From Sialis fuliginosa (lineage: Eukaryota > Arthropoda > Insecta > Megaloptera > Sialidae): a stretch of DNA of 64,000 nt. The notes under the pieces were generated by a model. It searched no databases, was not told the DNA's origin, and was given only the letters and a program-made list of their open reading frames with translations. Within the stretch, counting starts at the first letter, position 1. Each line of letters opens with the position of its first letter. The DNA lies in NCBI GenBank assembly GCA_961205875.1, contig OY540813.1:30847001-30911000 (forward strand). The letters run 5' to 3'. This document shows, piece by piece, positions 22,334 to 33,934 of this stretch. Position numbers and translations under genes: made by a program.

Positions 22334-23502
22334 TACCGGGTGTTTTATTTAACGTGACCACCCCTGACAACTTTTTAAGATGAAAGTTGCACGGTTTGTA
22401 GGGGAGACATCTTTGTAGTGTAGTAAATTTTTTTAGGTGGCGATTTCAAGGTCATTTGAAGGTTAACTCCATTTTTTTCAAATAGGAATTCCATATTTTG
22501 AATGCAGGTTCTTGTACTACATAAAAAATAAGTATGTTTTATGTGAAATGTTTTTTATGAAAACTCACAATCTTAATGGAAAATGGGTTCCTGCCAATTT
22601 TTTTGAAACTTTGCAAATTGATAGTTCTCGACAAGCTGATCAAAAGTCTCAATGGACACGAAACCCGATAACCCCCCTACCCCCCTCAATTACCCCTAAA
22701 GTTGATTATTGGTTAATTGCCTTACCGAAATTTTTAATACTGTAGTCGAACCTATAGCCACCCACACAGTCACTAAGCTTAAGCCTGACATCCCCCAAAC
22801 ATTCAACTACTCCCCCCCCTCCACCCCATACCAAAGCCTGCCTTGTGACTTTAATGACACTAATTCTGTAAATTGATAGAACTGACTACCGTCGACATCA
22901 GCAATATCTGATGTGCACTACGAGGGTGTTGCTGATTGGATTTTGCAGATCACTTTGTCCTCAAAATGGCCGATTAATATTTTTACTAAAGTCAAAAAAA
23001 TTTGAAATTACTAATATGAATTAGAATTCAATATTTTTTAGATTGTAATTCAAAATTTAGTAGAATTTTTAATAGTAAACCAGCTACACTTGTTAGTCCT
23101 TTTCAGGGTCAAAAAGTGTTCAAATCTGATCGGTAACCTCCTCGTAGTGAATATTGGGTAATACTGATGTCGACAGTGCTCAGTTTATCAACTCGCAAAA
23201 TTAGTGCATCACGAGTTAAAACTGAATTTAGTATACTAGGTTGCATTTCTGAGAAAAAATGTTTAAGATAAAACTTACTATTTTTTTATGTAGTACAAGA
23301 ATTCTGCATTCAAAATATGGAATTCATATTTAAAAAAATGGAGTTGACCTTCAAATGACCTTGAAACCGCCACCTAAAAAAATTTCAGCCCACTACATCG
23401 ATGTTCCGTCTCCATCGTGTAACTTTAATCTGAAATGTTTTTTGATAGGACCTCATCATAAAAAGTTATCAGGGGTGGTTACGTTAAATAGACGACTCGG
23501 TA
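22334..23502. repeat. Foldback family C, 1.17 kb
   Basis: TACCGGGTGTTTTATTTAAC at the left pairs with GTTAAATAGACGACTCGGTA at the right, flanked by TA. Arms run ~210-230 bp (CTTGTACTACATAAAAAATA against TATTTTTTTATGTAGTACAA). A second inverted pair deeper in (GTCGACATCAGCAATATCTG near 22892 and CTGATGTCGACAG near 23164) extends the symmetry with divergence. Poly-C patches lie around 22680 and 22812. Confidence 0.85.
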
Positions 23503-23885
23503 TAATTAACCCTGGAACTCGATGACGTAAAAGTCTACTTATAATCAACCCTCTTTTAAAGTTGGACTGCATTGCTCTCTAAGGTCTAAGGTATTACGTG
23601 GCCGACTAATGTATTTAAATTTTAAAACCATGTCGTAATTCAATCATGTAAAAGGAAAACTCCAATAAGCACCAAACACCTACGCGTTCACATAACTGAC
23701 CAAGATACGTCGTGGCCGACCATAATTTCTTTTACCTACTGTTAATAAACTATTCCTACGTAATTAAATTATCTCGTAACTTAATGACGTATGTTATAGG
23801 GGTCGACTGCTTCCAGTCTATAATATTTATTGTATGGTTCTTTGATAAGTTATACCTACTCTATTATAAAACATTGATTACTTAC

Positions 23886-24089
23886 AAAATTAGCGACCAA
23901 TCTTGACGTCCTCATATCTAGCTGTATCGGCGTCAAGTTTGGAGATTTCACACCTATGTGGTTGGCCATTCTCTCCACGTAGTACGCAGACCCGATACCG
24001 AGAACGTCTGAGAACGTGTTACCAAGTGCAGCGGCCGCCATTGTAGATATACATAAATATGATCCTAAGTACATGTCTATATAGTCACC
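23886..24089 (-). CDS. TMEM65: TMEM65, internal exon (third from the end of those found)
   Basis: 68 codons between the acceptor ATGCTTTCAG and the donor GTAAGT on the minus strand, phase 0 at both sides. The peptide begins GDYIDMYLGSYLCISTMAAA and continues ALGNTFSDVLGIGSAYYVER, then PNLTPIQLDMRTSRL. STMAAAALGN-SD and PDLTP-Q-DM are hallmark stretches of TMEM65: a small-residue-rich membrane helix followed by the loop before the last helix. It contributes the middle membrane region. It joins the last exon to give VANF/GRVIG, as expected from the family alignment. Confidence 0.95.
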
Positions 24090-25550
24090 CTGAAAGCATA
24101 AATAATCATAGTTCAGAAACTTGTCAGAAATATGTAGATTTTATTACTTCACGCGAACGAACAGCCGATAGACAAGCAGTATCATCATCTACGACAATAA
24201 CTGAGAAACAGTCATTACAATAAGCGTTATTGACAAAAAAGGTTATATCCTCGAAAATTACTCTTAAAACGTTAAGAAATATTTTGCTTATATTCCTAGT
24301 TAGCGAGCGATTGTATTAAGCGAATTGGTTATATCTGTTGAGCATAATCAAATTCGACCGACTATTCGGCTCCAAAAATGAATCGAATTTAGTCAAAAAC
24401 ATTTTTTTTATTGTATAGATAGCGAAATATTAAAAAAAAAAAAAAATGAATAGCCACTTTTCAAAATGCCGCCATTTTTTAAATTTTAATTATTATTTTT
24501 TTGCAGCCCGCTATAGTCCAACTTATATATATATAAAGAAAATTAATGGTTTTGTTGGCCACCGATATAATTACAATAAAAATTACCTACATACAATATT
24601 ACATTATGTTTTTAATATTTCGCTATCTTTACACTAAAAAAAATGTTTTTGACTCAATTCTGCTAACGGTGGTAATAATATGTGTACTGAAAGTACACAG
24701 CAAATTTGAAGTCAATCGATTCAGTAGATCTTATGATATTATGGCTGCCATTTTCAGTTTTCAGTTTCCAGAAACACGCGTTCAAAGTTTATATATAGGT
24801 ATAGCTGGCTATTCAATGCTACTCATCATGTTCAAATCGCTGTAACTCCGTCAGTTTTTGGAATTGAGGTATAGGGTTTTGAACACATATTTTTGAAACC
24901 CTGTTTATTGATAAAATGCAAAAAAAGTTTTTGATATTTTCACATTTTTAGACTAGAATACCCTCTTAATTAATAAGCGAAAACGATTACTTGTATGAAA
25001 AGTTTTTTTTTTAAATTTATTTATTAAACTAATTGTAAAACCAAAAATGCAGAACAATTTCATATAAAATATTTCATATTTCAAAAATATCCCAAATAGA
25101 AATCGGCCATTTTAGCTTAAAAGAGGGTAGTATATCATATTCGACTTTAATGAGACAATATTTCAAACGAGTGACCTTTTTAGATTCACTTCAAATATAA
25201 TATTTGGACAGCAGTAGAGAGCTTCATGCTCCTCGACCTCTTTATATGTTATACCACAATTTGTAAATGGTTCGGTGTGTAAATACCACTACAATACAAT
25301 TAATTACATCGTAAAGAAATAATACGCAATGACAAATTCTTCTTCAATCAATCATCAAAGTTGACTTCACTAAATAGGAGCATATTTTAGTATGAGAAGT
25401 AGAAGTAATCAGTTTGGAAAATCGCAAGCTTACATAAATATTAATTACAATAATACGTAATACTTTAGCAAATACGTTCTTATTATAAATTAGCCCTACT
25501 GCAATTTCTTCGATTAAAACTGATTTATATAAGTAATAAATAATACTCAC
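24090..25550 (-). other. TMEM65 intron, 1.46 kb
   Basis: AT-rich. Contains a hairpin at ~24385-24660 (GATAGCGAAATATTAAAA against TTTTTAATATTTCGCTATC, and AAAAACATTTTTTTTA against AAAAAAATGTTTTTGA). Overlapping open frames are fortuitous. Confidence 0.85.
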
Positions 25551-25618
25551 AGCTACTATCATAATAAAGTTATCTAGGAACCCAAATCCAATGAACGGTA
25601 TAGCATTTGCTATTGTCA
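25551..25618 (-). CDS. TMEM65: TMEM65, internal exon (second of those found)
   Basis: 68 bases between TTTTTTCAG and GTGAGT on the minus strand. It supplies two bases of a split codon and 22 full codons, TIANAIPFIGFGFLDNFIMI then VA. NAIPFIGFGFLDN-IMIVA is the most conserved part of TMEM65, the first membrane helix. The split codon with the preceding exon reads T+TG = Leu. The downstream junction GCT/GGT is phase 0 and gives IVA/GDYID, as in other TMEM65 proteins (IVAGTHIE). Confidence 0.96.
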
Positions 25619-26089
25619 CTGAAAAAAATAAAATTGATTTTAGTTTGTTCAAAAAATTAAAAAAAAACATTAGATCTAAGGAGCATCATGGTAAGAAAAC
25701 TAACATCAACAAAATAACAATTTTATATTTATATATTTCGAACATATCGACTATTGAAAAAAAGAGTTATAGGATTTAAAAGATGGCATTTTAAGGCTGC
25801 TAAAAAATTCAAATAATTTTAAAAAAAAATCGACATAATCTTTTTTTAAATAAATGTCGTCCCGAAAGTATTTCTGATGTCAAGTTCATGCCAGTTTTAT
25901 GCATTTTTGATTAATTTCATTTTTTTTCTGCCTGAGCTTAAATTCCTTTTTTTTTTAGGAGTGACACATAACTAATCGATCTTACTACCATATCAATTAT
26001 AAAGTAGGTTGTTTAGTATTACATATTTGATTAAGGCAAATTTTTTTTTCTTAATGGAAGTAATTTAAAGTAAGTTATATCTATATACA

Positions 26090-26245
26090 GAAAGGGGCAG
26101 TGAATCCGCACTATTTTATGAAGATGACTGAAATGATTATATTTTATTTTATTACGAAAAAAAATTCCTCAATAATGCTTAAAATTTTAGGCGTCACATC
26201 GCAATACTGCTTTAAAATAGTGCGAATTCACTGCCCCAGCCTGTA
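26090..26245. repeat. Small palindromic MITE
   Basis: TACAGAAAGGGGCAGTGAAT and ATTCACTGCCCCAGCCTGTA are inverted, with CGCACTATTTT and AAAATAGTGCG continuing the pairing. About 155 bp. Confidence 0.75.
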
Positions 26246-26351
26246 AATATATTTTCAATAGTCGATAGTTAATGGTCGTAAATTTTATAATAATAATAGT
26301 TTGTTTGCTTGATTAGTGGAATATAAAGGTATGCAAAATTTACCTATGTAT

Positions 26352-26962
26352 ATAGTATGTCCAAAAATTCACCTACTCCACTTCGGAAGGTGATTCGGGA
26401 CTCAAAAACAAGCAAAAAAGTTCATATAAACATAGGTCCGGAAATGATCCGTTTCCGTGTTATAGCCACTTTTATGTTCAAAAATCCTAATTTAGAATCC
26501 GCTTGGTGTATCCCTTTTTTTAAATTATTTCTAAAAAAAAATTTTTTAATTGTTATTTTTATTTATTTTTTAATTTTCAATTTTTATTTTTTAATTAAAC
26601 ATTTTTTTTTTAATTTTAATTTTTTTTGTTTTTTACTCTAATCAGTCGTAAAAACAATTGATTTCTTTTCAAATAATGTAATTGTATTTACAAAATATTG
26701 TAAAATTGAAAAAAAAAAACAAAAAAAATTAATATTAAAATTAAAAAAAAAAATTAAATAAAAAAGTAAAAAAAAAATATTTAAGAAATAATTAAGAAAA
26801 AGAGATGCCAAGCGGATTCTAAATTATGATTTTTGAACATAAAAGTGGCTATAACTCGGAAACGGCTCATTTCTGGACCTATGTTTATATGAACTTTTTT
26901 GCTTATTTTTTGGTCCCGAATCACCCCCCGAAGTGGAGTAGGCGAATTTTTGGATACCCTAT
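26352..26962. repeat. Foldback family J
   Basis: Arms ~160 bp: TTCACCTACTCCACTTCGGA on the left against GAAGTGGAGTAGGCGAATTT on the right, and ATGTTCAAAAATCCTAATTT against AAATTATGATTTTTGAACAT. The middle is ~280 bp of nearly pure A/T. Open frames in each arm are mirror images (SKNSPTPLR-VIRDSKTSKK), so the arm may derive from a coding piece, but I do not recognise it. Confidence 0.85.
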
Positions 26963-27346
26963 AAATTCGAATCATATTTTATTAACCATAAAAATAGATT
27001 TAAAATAATGAGTCTACTCTGTACGACGTATAATTCTCATATTTTATGACCTGAAGAGTCGTACGTATAAAACAAAATAAATTAAAATTTGGTAGTATAT
27101 TTTATTCAGAGATTTCACTGTTAAATAAACTTGAAGATAACGTAGATTCTAATTTACTTTAAATATTTATACAAAACTACCTGTAGAAATCTCGCCTTTT
27201 AAACGAAAAACCGTATATTTATTCTACATACACCTAAATATTCCACATAAATGTAAATTAAAAACGAAACTGATTATAGAAACAGAATGAAAAGGTGAAG
27301 AATACGGATAAACATTAAATAAAGTATAGTATACATATATACTCAC

Positions 27347-27388
27347 ATTCTATTAAATCCTTCGACGTCGGTGGGGGGACTGTTTCCG
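27347..27388 (-). CDS. TMEM65: TMEM65, upstream 42 bp exon
   Basis: Too short to stand out as an open frame. On the minus strand TTATTTTTATAG precedes, and GTGAGT follows, a 42-base exon reading (x)CG then ETVPPPTSKDLIE and one base of the next codon. This matches the linker before the first helix of TMEM65 (vertebrates have EAPPPTPGQLRY). The phase (2 bases in, 1 base out) fits exon 25551-25618 exactly. The N-terminal mitochondrial-targeting part must lie on one or more further exons at higher coordinates. I could not find them, so they may be far away in this large-intron genome or outside the window. Confidence 0.85.
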
Positions 27389-27958
27389 CTATAAAAATAA
27401 CACAACATTATTACAAATTGAAAAATTCATCATGGGATGGAGATGAAAACAGCCACAGACTGAAGGGTATCGCTTACGTCTTTGATACATTTATTTTTTA
27501 AATTGATTTACATTAAATAAACATAATATAACCGTGCTTGGAACGTGATTAAACCAGTGGCGTGGATATTATTCAATTTATAGAAGTTATTATTTTTCTT
27601 CCCAACATTTTTAGCATAATGTGGAATTTAATATGACAAGAAATATGCGGTAAAATTGAATTTTGTATGTACATAATACATATTTGATTACAGTACAGTA
27701 GAACCTCGATATAACGAACGAAGGGATGAATAGAAGAAAGTTCGTTATTTAATAGACTGGTTGGTTTACCCATTTGTACATTTATGTAGGCACAAGTTTG
27801 TAATTAAAATTATATCGGAAAAGAATTAGAAGTTTTACTGTAGTAGCCAAAAACCGTTTTTGGATTAAATTATAACTAAATATTTAAAAAAATAAACACC
27901 AATAAGTATATTTTTTTTAGTATTCCGTTAATTTATATTCTTGGTGTAAAAGGGAGGT
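27389..27958. other. Intron or upstream region of TMEM65
   Basis: AT-rich. CAGTAGAACCTCGATATAACGA at 27692 looks like a pogo/Tigger-type terminus, with a poor partner (TTCGTTATTTAATAGACTG) only ~50 bases on; a relic. No exon seen. Confidence 0.5.
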
Positions 27959-28163
27959 TAGGGTCGATCCAGACTATCGAGCCGGTTTCGGTCCGGTCTC
28001 GTTCCAGTCAAATATTCAGTATAGTAATACTGTATCGGAGTGTGATTGGACCAAGACCTGAGCGGTACCTATAGTTTGAACGATTTCATTGTTTATTGTT
28101 TATTTATATTTGATTGGAGCCAGACCGAACCGAAACCGTCTCGATAGTCTGGATCGATCCTTA
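27959..28163. repeat. Palindromic element L, about 200 bp
   Basis: TAGGGTCGATCCAGACTATC on the left and GATAGTCTGGATCGATCCTTA on the right give ~38 bp terminal repeats, continuing to CGGTTTCGGTCCGGTCTC against GACCGAACCGAAACCG. A half copy lies at ~3312-3351. Confidence 0.8.
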
Positions 28164-28541
28164 GACTTTTATTTAAATGGATGCTTCATTACTTCATTCA
28201 TATCATTTCACCACTGGTTTAGAGATGCCAATTTTCGTTCAATATTAAGAAGTCAAAAGAACAACATTCAATTTTAATGGTTTTCGCCATACCTACATAA
28301 AATATACATTATACATGTATTGGCAATTTTTATATTAACATTATTAACAATTGTATTTTTTAATTAAAAACATTTTACTGATATTTTAATAATTATTTAT
28401 AATTTTTATTACATAAATAGATATACAGAAAGGTCATAGTACAATCATTCGAATAAAAACAGTACAAAAATTGTAAATGATATGTACTTTCATTTAAGCG
28501 TTATAAATATATAATATTTAAAAAGTTCAAGCTATTACAAT

Positions 28542-29517
28542 TAGGGTTTGCAATCCCGCAATGCGGGATCCCGCATTCCCGCGGGATCCCGCACGTTTTG
28601 GAGATCTGCGGATCCCGCAAAGAAAGTGCGGGATCCGCGCGGAATTTTTTGAACATTAAATTTGTAGGTCGCGTGCATTTTGAATACTTGTAAAGCGAAA
28701 ATATGGATAAAAAAGGTAACTATTTTGAAAAAAATAAGGCTGAGATGACTGAATATGAAACTAGTGAAATTTTTACATATCTTTTGTTCACGATTAGTTA
28801 AGTGGTTACTGGTTACACACCTCCAGATTTAAAAAAAAACGTTCGAAAAATGTGACCGCACAACCGATTAAAATATGCCAGGATTCGCGCGACTCAGGCG
28901 ACGAAAAAAGCTTGAACAGTCCGTAGATTACAACAAAAAAAACATAAAAAATACAAAATACAAAAATTTAGAAGAAGAATGACAGATTAAATGAAAGTTA
29001 TCCACAAAAATTTAATATACAAAATTCGTGTTTTCTCACTAACTATCTTTTTCTATACGATCTACACGATATTTTTTAACAGTATTGTCTCTCAAATACA
29101 ACCGTAATGATATTTAGTGGTTTAGTATTACGTGAAATACCGTATATACCGGTGCGGCGTAAAAGGTGACTTACGTATAAAACAAGGGCTAATTTATACG
29201 CAATCAAGGAGTTAAAAAAATTGAAATGGATAATCGAACAAAAAGACAAAAGTAGTACCTAACAGATTAGACAACCTCCTATTTACAGGTGTATTTTATA
29301 GATTTTACATCAGTCTATACGGTACGTGTTACGTTTACGTATCATATGTTACCGCTATGGAACTATTTTTTATTAGTTGATTATCATGTTAACTAAATAA
29401 TAGTAACTTTAAGCATGAATAATAAAAATTTTGGAAAAAGTGCGGGATCCCGCGGGATTGGCGGATTTCCCGCAAAATTCCCGCAGGAAAAAAAAGTCTG
29501 CGGGATTGCAAACCCTA
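28542..29517. mobile_element. hAT-like element with GCGGGATCCCGC repeats
   Basis: Termini TAGGGTTTGCAATCCCGC and GCGGGATTGCAAACCCTA, with a perfect 8 bp duplication ATTACAAT (28534-28541 and 29518-29525). The outermost ~110 and ~80 bases are built from GCGGGATCCCGC-like palindromes, far more GC-rich than the A/T-rich 976 bp core. No intact transposase; the core has no long open frame. Confidence 0.92.
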
Positions 29518-29525
29518 ATTACAAT

Positions 29526-30854
29526 GTAAGAAATCTATTTAACAATATAAAATAGATCAAGATCTTAAAAATGATGATCTTGTGCGTAAAATGTGTTTTT
29601 CGCACTCGAGTGATTGTTAGTCTTAGCTGGCACCTCGACTAACAAGCATCCACTTTCGAAAGAAAAATTGTCATTATACGCCCTAGTTACATAAATAATA
29701 ATTACCGATAACTACTAAACAATGCATCAAAGTGATTTCAAATTTTAATAGGTATAATGTAAATGTTTTTGTGATTAATAGAACCAACAAAGCACTATAT
29801 TGCCAAACAATAGATGTCTGTTTATTCACCCGTATATAGAACTTTTTTTGTAGGAAAATTACTAACTATATTTTTGATCTGATAAAATCAGTAAATAAGA
29901 AGATATTAACGAAAAACGCATTTTACATTGTTAAATTCATTCCATAATTTTTATAACTCGAAATTTTTATGTAGATTAAATGAAAGGATGTAAAATGTAC
30001 ATACCAAAATTCAACTAGCTAGGAATATAATCCTTAAGAACACTCAAATTACTGGATTAAACACAACAAATATATAACAACTAAAGTAACCCAAATCTAA
30101 TATTAATTCTCATTAAATTTGAAAAATGCAAAGTACGCTACTGTGTGCTAATATTTTCATACCGTTTACAAAATATAGATAAATAAAACACTTCAGGTAT
30201 TCCCGTGGGCCTTTCCGAAAATAGAATTGAAACTAAACAAACAGAGCTACCGGGTACAACATAGAAGACCTTTTCCCTTTCTTACCACATGAAAGGTAAA
30301 TTGACCTCAGCAATTCAAGATTCTCATCGTGGGGAAATTCAATTTACTGCAGTACAAACGTACAACGCATACGACACGGATTTACGAAAAAAGAGTCAGT
30401 GGCGTGCGAGTTGGTAACCGCTATTTATTATTAATACGTTTTTGATCTTTTAAATCCATCAGTACTGGTCGTTTTATGAACCTAATACAAGAGTTTATTT
30501 GCGGTATTAACCTGTGTATAATTGGTATCGGAAAAATGCTCCAAAATTTTAAAACAAAAAACTGTATTTGTTGATAAAATACTTCCGTAATTACAGCTTA
30601 TAAAAAAATGAAATGATGAATGATAGTTTAATAAATTGGTCATATACATTTTAAAGATTAAAAAAATATAACAAAAAGATTAACTTTATCATAAATAACA
30701 GATAAAAATATTACAAATTAGTTTTATAAATATATTTAAAACAATAAAGGATGTAGAAATAGAAACTACGATATTTAAGAATATTAATATTATTTCAAAT
30801 ACATGCAAATATTAGTTCTTATGTTTAAATTACATAACTAAATATTGATGTTAA
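29526..30854. other. Intergenic, nothing recognised
   Basis: AT-rich. The stretch 30190-30420 has more even base composition, but no open frame with convincing splice signals on either strand. Confidence 0.45.
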
Positions 30855-32380
30855 AAGGCTGTAGCCGGGTAAGCATGCAAAACATGCCTTTACATGGATT
30901 TGGCTGATTATTTTTTTGGAAGTCACATTCTATTAAACATTCAACCTGACCAAATATTAGCTTCCAAAAATTTATAGTTTTCGAAAAAACATTTTTTTTT
31001 GATTTAAAAAAAAAAAATTTTTTTTGATAATCTGTCAGTCAAATTTGATGGTGCTTGAAATATATTATAGAGGTACTTATGACTCATCAGAGGTAATTTT
31101 ATTATGATCCTCTGTACATAATAAACCAGAAAAAAAAATAATAAAATTTAAAAAATCAAAAAGACCATGTTGTCTTCGGAGGGCAATCACAATTTTTTTA
31201 TATATTATACCTTGTATGTACCCAAACAACATATCAAAATCCTAAATTGATACAAAGGGTATAACATACTCGTATAAATTCGCATGCGGTCGTATCGGAG
31301 TGGCGCGAGCGTGGCGCGGGCGAGTGCAAGTGTCTTAATACTTTTAAAATATCTCTAATTTGTTGCTAAACAGGACTGGGCTAGCCCAGAGACATATCAA
31401 AAATTTGACGGGGCCCATAGTCTGACAAAAACAAAATATAGAGGCCGTAGCCGGGAATATATGGGAACTGCTCCATTGAATTAATTTTACAATTTTTTTT
31501 CTCATAGGTGGCTTTTTAAGTAACAAAAAATCGCCCTTAATCGCTTAGAAATGTTTATAATCGACTTTAGTAGTAACAAATCACATTTCCGCTGTGAACT
31601 AGCGAATCTTCTTCCATTAAAAACTATAGACAAGATTATTTTTTTTAATAAAAATTATCTGAGCAAAAATGAATATATTGAAGCACAGACATTTAGGGCG
31701 ATTTAATTTTACTTAAAAAGCAACCTATGAGAAAAAAAATTGTTAAATTGATTCAATGGAGCAGTTCCCATATATTCCTGGCTACGGCCTCTATATTTTG
31801 TTTTTGTCAGTCTATGGGCCCCGTCAAATTTTCGATATGTCTCTGGGCTAGCCCAGTCCTGTTTAGCAACAAATTAGAGATATTTTAAAAGTATTAAGAC
31901 ACTTGCACTCGCCCGCGCCACGCTCGCGCCACTCCGATACGACCGCATGCGAATTTATACGAGTATGTTATACCCTTTGTATCAATTTGGGATTTTGATA
32001 TGTTGTTTGGGTACATACAAGGTATAATATATAAAAAAATTGTGATTGCCCTCCGAAGACAACATGGTCTTTTTTGATTTTTTAAATTTTATTAATTTTT
32101 TTTTCTGGTTTATTATGTACAGAGGATCATAATAAAATTACCTCTGATGAGTCATAAGTACCTCTATAATATATTTCAAGCACCATCAAATTTGACTGAC
32201 AGATTATCAAAAAAAAAAATTTTTTTGAAAATAAAAAAAATTTTTTTTTTCGAAAACTATAAATTTTTGGAAGCTAATATTTGGTCAGGTTGAATGTTTA
32301 ATAGAATGTGACTTCCAAAAAAATAATCAGCCAAATCCATGTAAAGGCATGTTTTGCATGCTTACCCGGCTACAGCCTTT
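30855..32380. repeat. Foldback family D, copy 1: 1.5 kb giant hairpin
   Basis: Ends AAAGGCTGTAGCCGGGTAAG and CTTACCCGGCTACAGCCTTT. The two arms are nearly identical over ~680 bp each, for example GTGGCGCGAGCGTGGCGCGG against CCGCGCCACGCTCGCGCCAC. Only ~150 bp in the middle (31550-31690) is unpaired. The end motif recurs inside at 31441 (GGCCGTAGCCGGG) and 31791, bounding an inner hairpin. Open frames in the two arms are mirror images and not convincing genes. Confidence 0.9.
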
Positions 32381-32639
32381 ATTTTAATTCGCTATATACC
32401 TACGCTGTAATTTTTAGTAACAGTTAAACCTCTCTAAAAGTGTATTATCTACTATATTAACACTATTTTAAGGTTATGGTTAACTTTGAAGTTTTTTTTT
32501 AGTTGTTAATATCTTCTTAAATGAAAATATTACACTTATTTAATTATTAATGAAAATAGACAACTTTTAACAATTATGTCGTTTAATTGGACGTGGTATG
32601 TGTTTTTATCAAGTAAATAGGTACTTGTACAGCTAAAGA
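32381..32639. other. AT-rich, nothing seen
   Basis: No gene or repeat end. Confidence 0.4.
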
Positions 32640-32795
32640 TAATTTAAACTAAAGATATACATCTTAACCACAATAAAAAAATGTCACTCAACACGTGTTC
32701 AAGGCTCCTGATGAGGACTTCTTGTGAAGTCGATACACGTGTCGAGTGAAATTGTTTTATTGTGGTTAAGGTGTATATTTTTAGTTTAAGTGACT
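32640..32795. mobile_element. Short palindromic element with CACGTGT core
   Basis: AACTAAAGATATACATCTTA on the left pairs with TAAGGTGTATATTTTTAGTTT on the right, then TTAACCACAATAAAA against TTTTATTGTGGTTAA. The core has TCAACACGTGTTC, CCTGATGAGGAC and ACACGTGTCGAGTGAAAT. ACACGTGT with CCTGATGAGG-like text is a common insect MITE theme. Confidence 0.75.
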
Positions 32796-33934
32796 AAGAA
32801 ACCACAGTTTCTCCGTTTTTCTAGTAGTAACTTAAACAAGATGAAAATATTGTTGAAAACAGAAAAATTGTTGTTTTCATCCTACAATATTGTTTTGAAG
32901 ATAAATGATAAAATAGATTATCTTTGATACAATCCAATTTTTTGTCTGTATAAGAGGAATTAATATACTTTTAGAGAGGTTGTCAGGTCCCAAATATGTC
33001 CGTTTAGGGATTTTGTACTCTAATAATGGAATTGAAGATTAATAAATTAACTATTTTTATTTTGCTAAAAATTTTAAGTTATTTTTTATGAGGTAAAATT
33101 AAATTTTTAAGATTTAATATATTCTCTAAAAATAATTATTTGATGAATATATTATAATTATAATGATATAGAAAGCTATAACTTGTTGTAAAGACGTTAA
33201 ACAAAGCACGGAGACAAAAATAACTTTACAAAATTTAATTCAATCGCGAATAACTAAATTATGGTAATACTCATTATAAGTTTAAAGTAATTAAACTTAA
33301 TTAAGGTGACACCATTTTGTAATTATTGTCTCGAACAAAAAGTGAAGAATTATAGAAATACATAATAAATTTTACTTATATACAAAAGTTTATTTTAAAT
33401 TACAGTAAGCAACTCTTGTATCATAATAGAAAGTATTAAATATTTGCAAGTATAGGTACCTACTTTATATGCAATTATAAGGAGATTTGGAAAAGCAATT
33501 TTATTTATTTTATTTAAATTTAATTTGCAAGAATTTAAATTTAGAATAGATAACCTCTCGGATACAAATTAAATAAAAATGTACGTTTATTTTGGAATTA
33601 TAATTATTAAAATGTTTCATTTGTGTATAACTAATATTTTATGAAAAGGAAAGATCGAAAATACCCTATTATTATATAACTATCCTGATAATTCCATATA
33701 ATTTATTATTCTATCTGTTAGCCCTGTCTTTTACAGATTACATTAATAATGTATTTGTAAAGAGGGGTAAGATAACGAATGGTTTTATATTAAATATTTT
33801 CTTACAAAAGCAATATTGAATTTTGGGTATACTACCATCTATATTCTACATATATGTGACTTTCAAAGTCTTGTCTTATACAATTTTGATAAGTTTCCAA
33901 CAATTAGATTGGGTGTAAATCATTATTATTATTA
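32796..33934. other. AT-rich intergenic, nothing recognised
   Basis: Only short open frames; no repeat ends seen. Confidence 0.45.

Larger units (their letters stand above)
18757..23885 (-). other. TMEM65 last intron, 5.1 kb
   Basis: Donor GTAAGT at 23885-23880 and acceptor CAG at 18759-18757 on the minus strand. Holds family H copy 2, a 135 bp tandem repeat, a GGGTTCCG-type element, a hAT element rich in GGTTCGGG repeats and foldback C. Bases 21440-22330 show only short overlapping open frames. Confidence 0.9.
25619..27346 (-). other. TMEM65 intron, 1.73 kb
   Basis: Holds a small hairpin (26090-26245) and foldback J (26352-26962). The rest is AT-rich with no coding sequence. Confidence 0.85.

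Noticed and set aside
26357-26975. Mirror-image frames reading SKNSPTPLR
   Set aside because: They are the two arms of foldback J; one becomes poly-Phe/Leu over a T-rich stretch.
27692-27760. CAGTAGAACCTCGATATAACGA as the end of an intact pogo element
   Set aside because: No proper partner terminus; only a relic can be supported.
28550-29510. Repeated GCGGGATCCCGC as a CRISPR-like or operator array
   Set aside because: Repeats overlap and have no regular spacers; they are the ends of a hAT element.
31344-31526. 60-codon minus frame in the 31 kb hairpin
   Set aside because: Foldback arm sequence, repeated on the other side. No sign of selection on protein.
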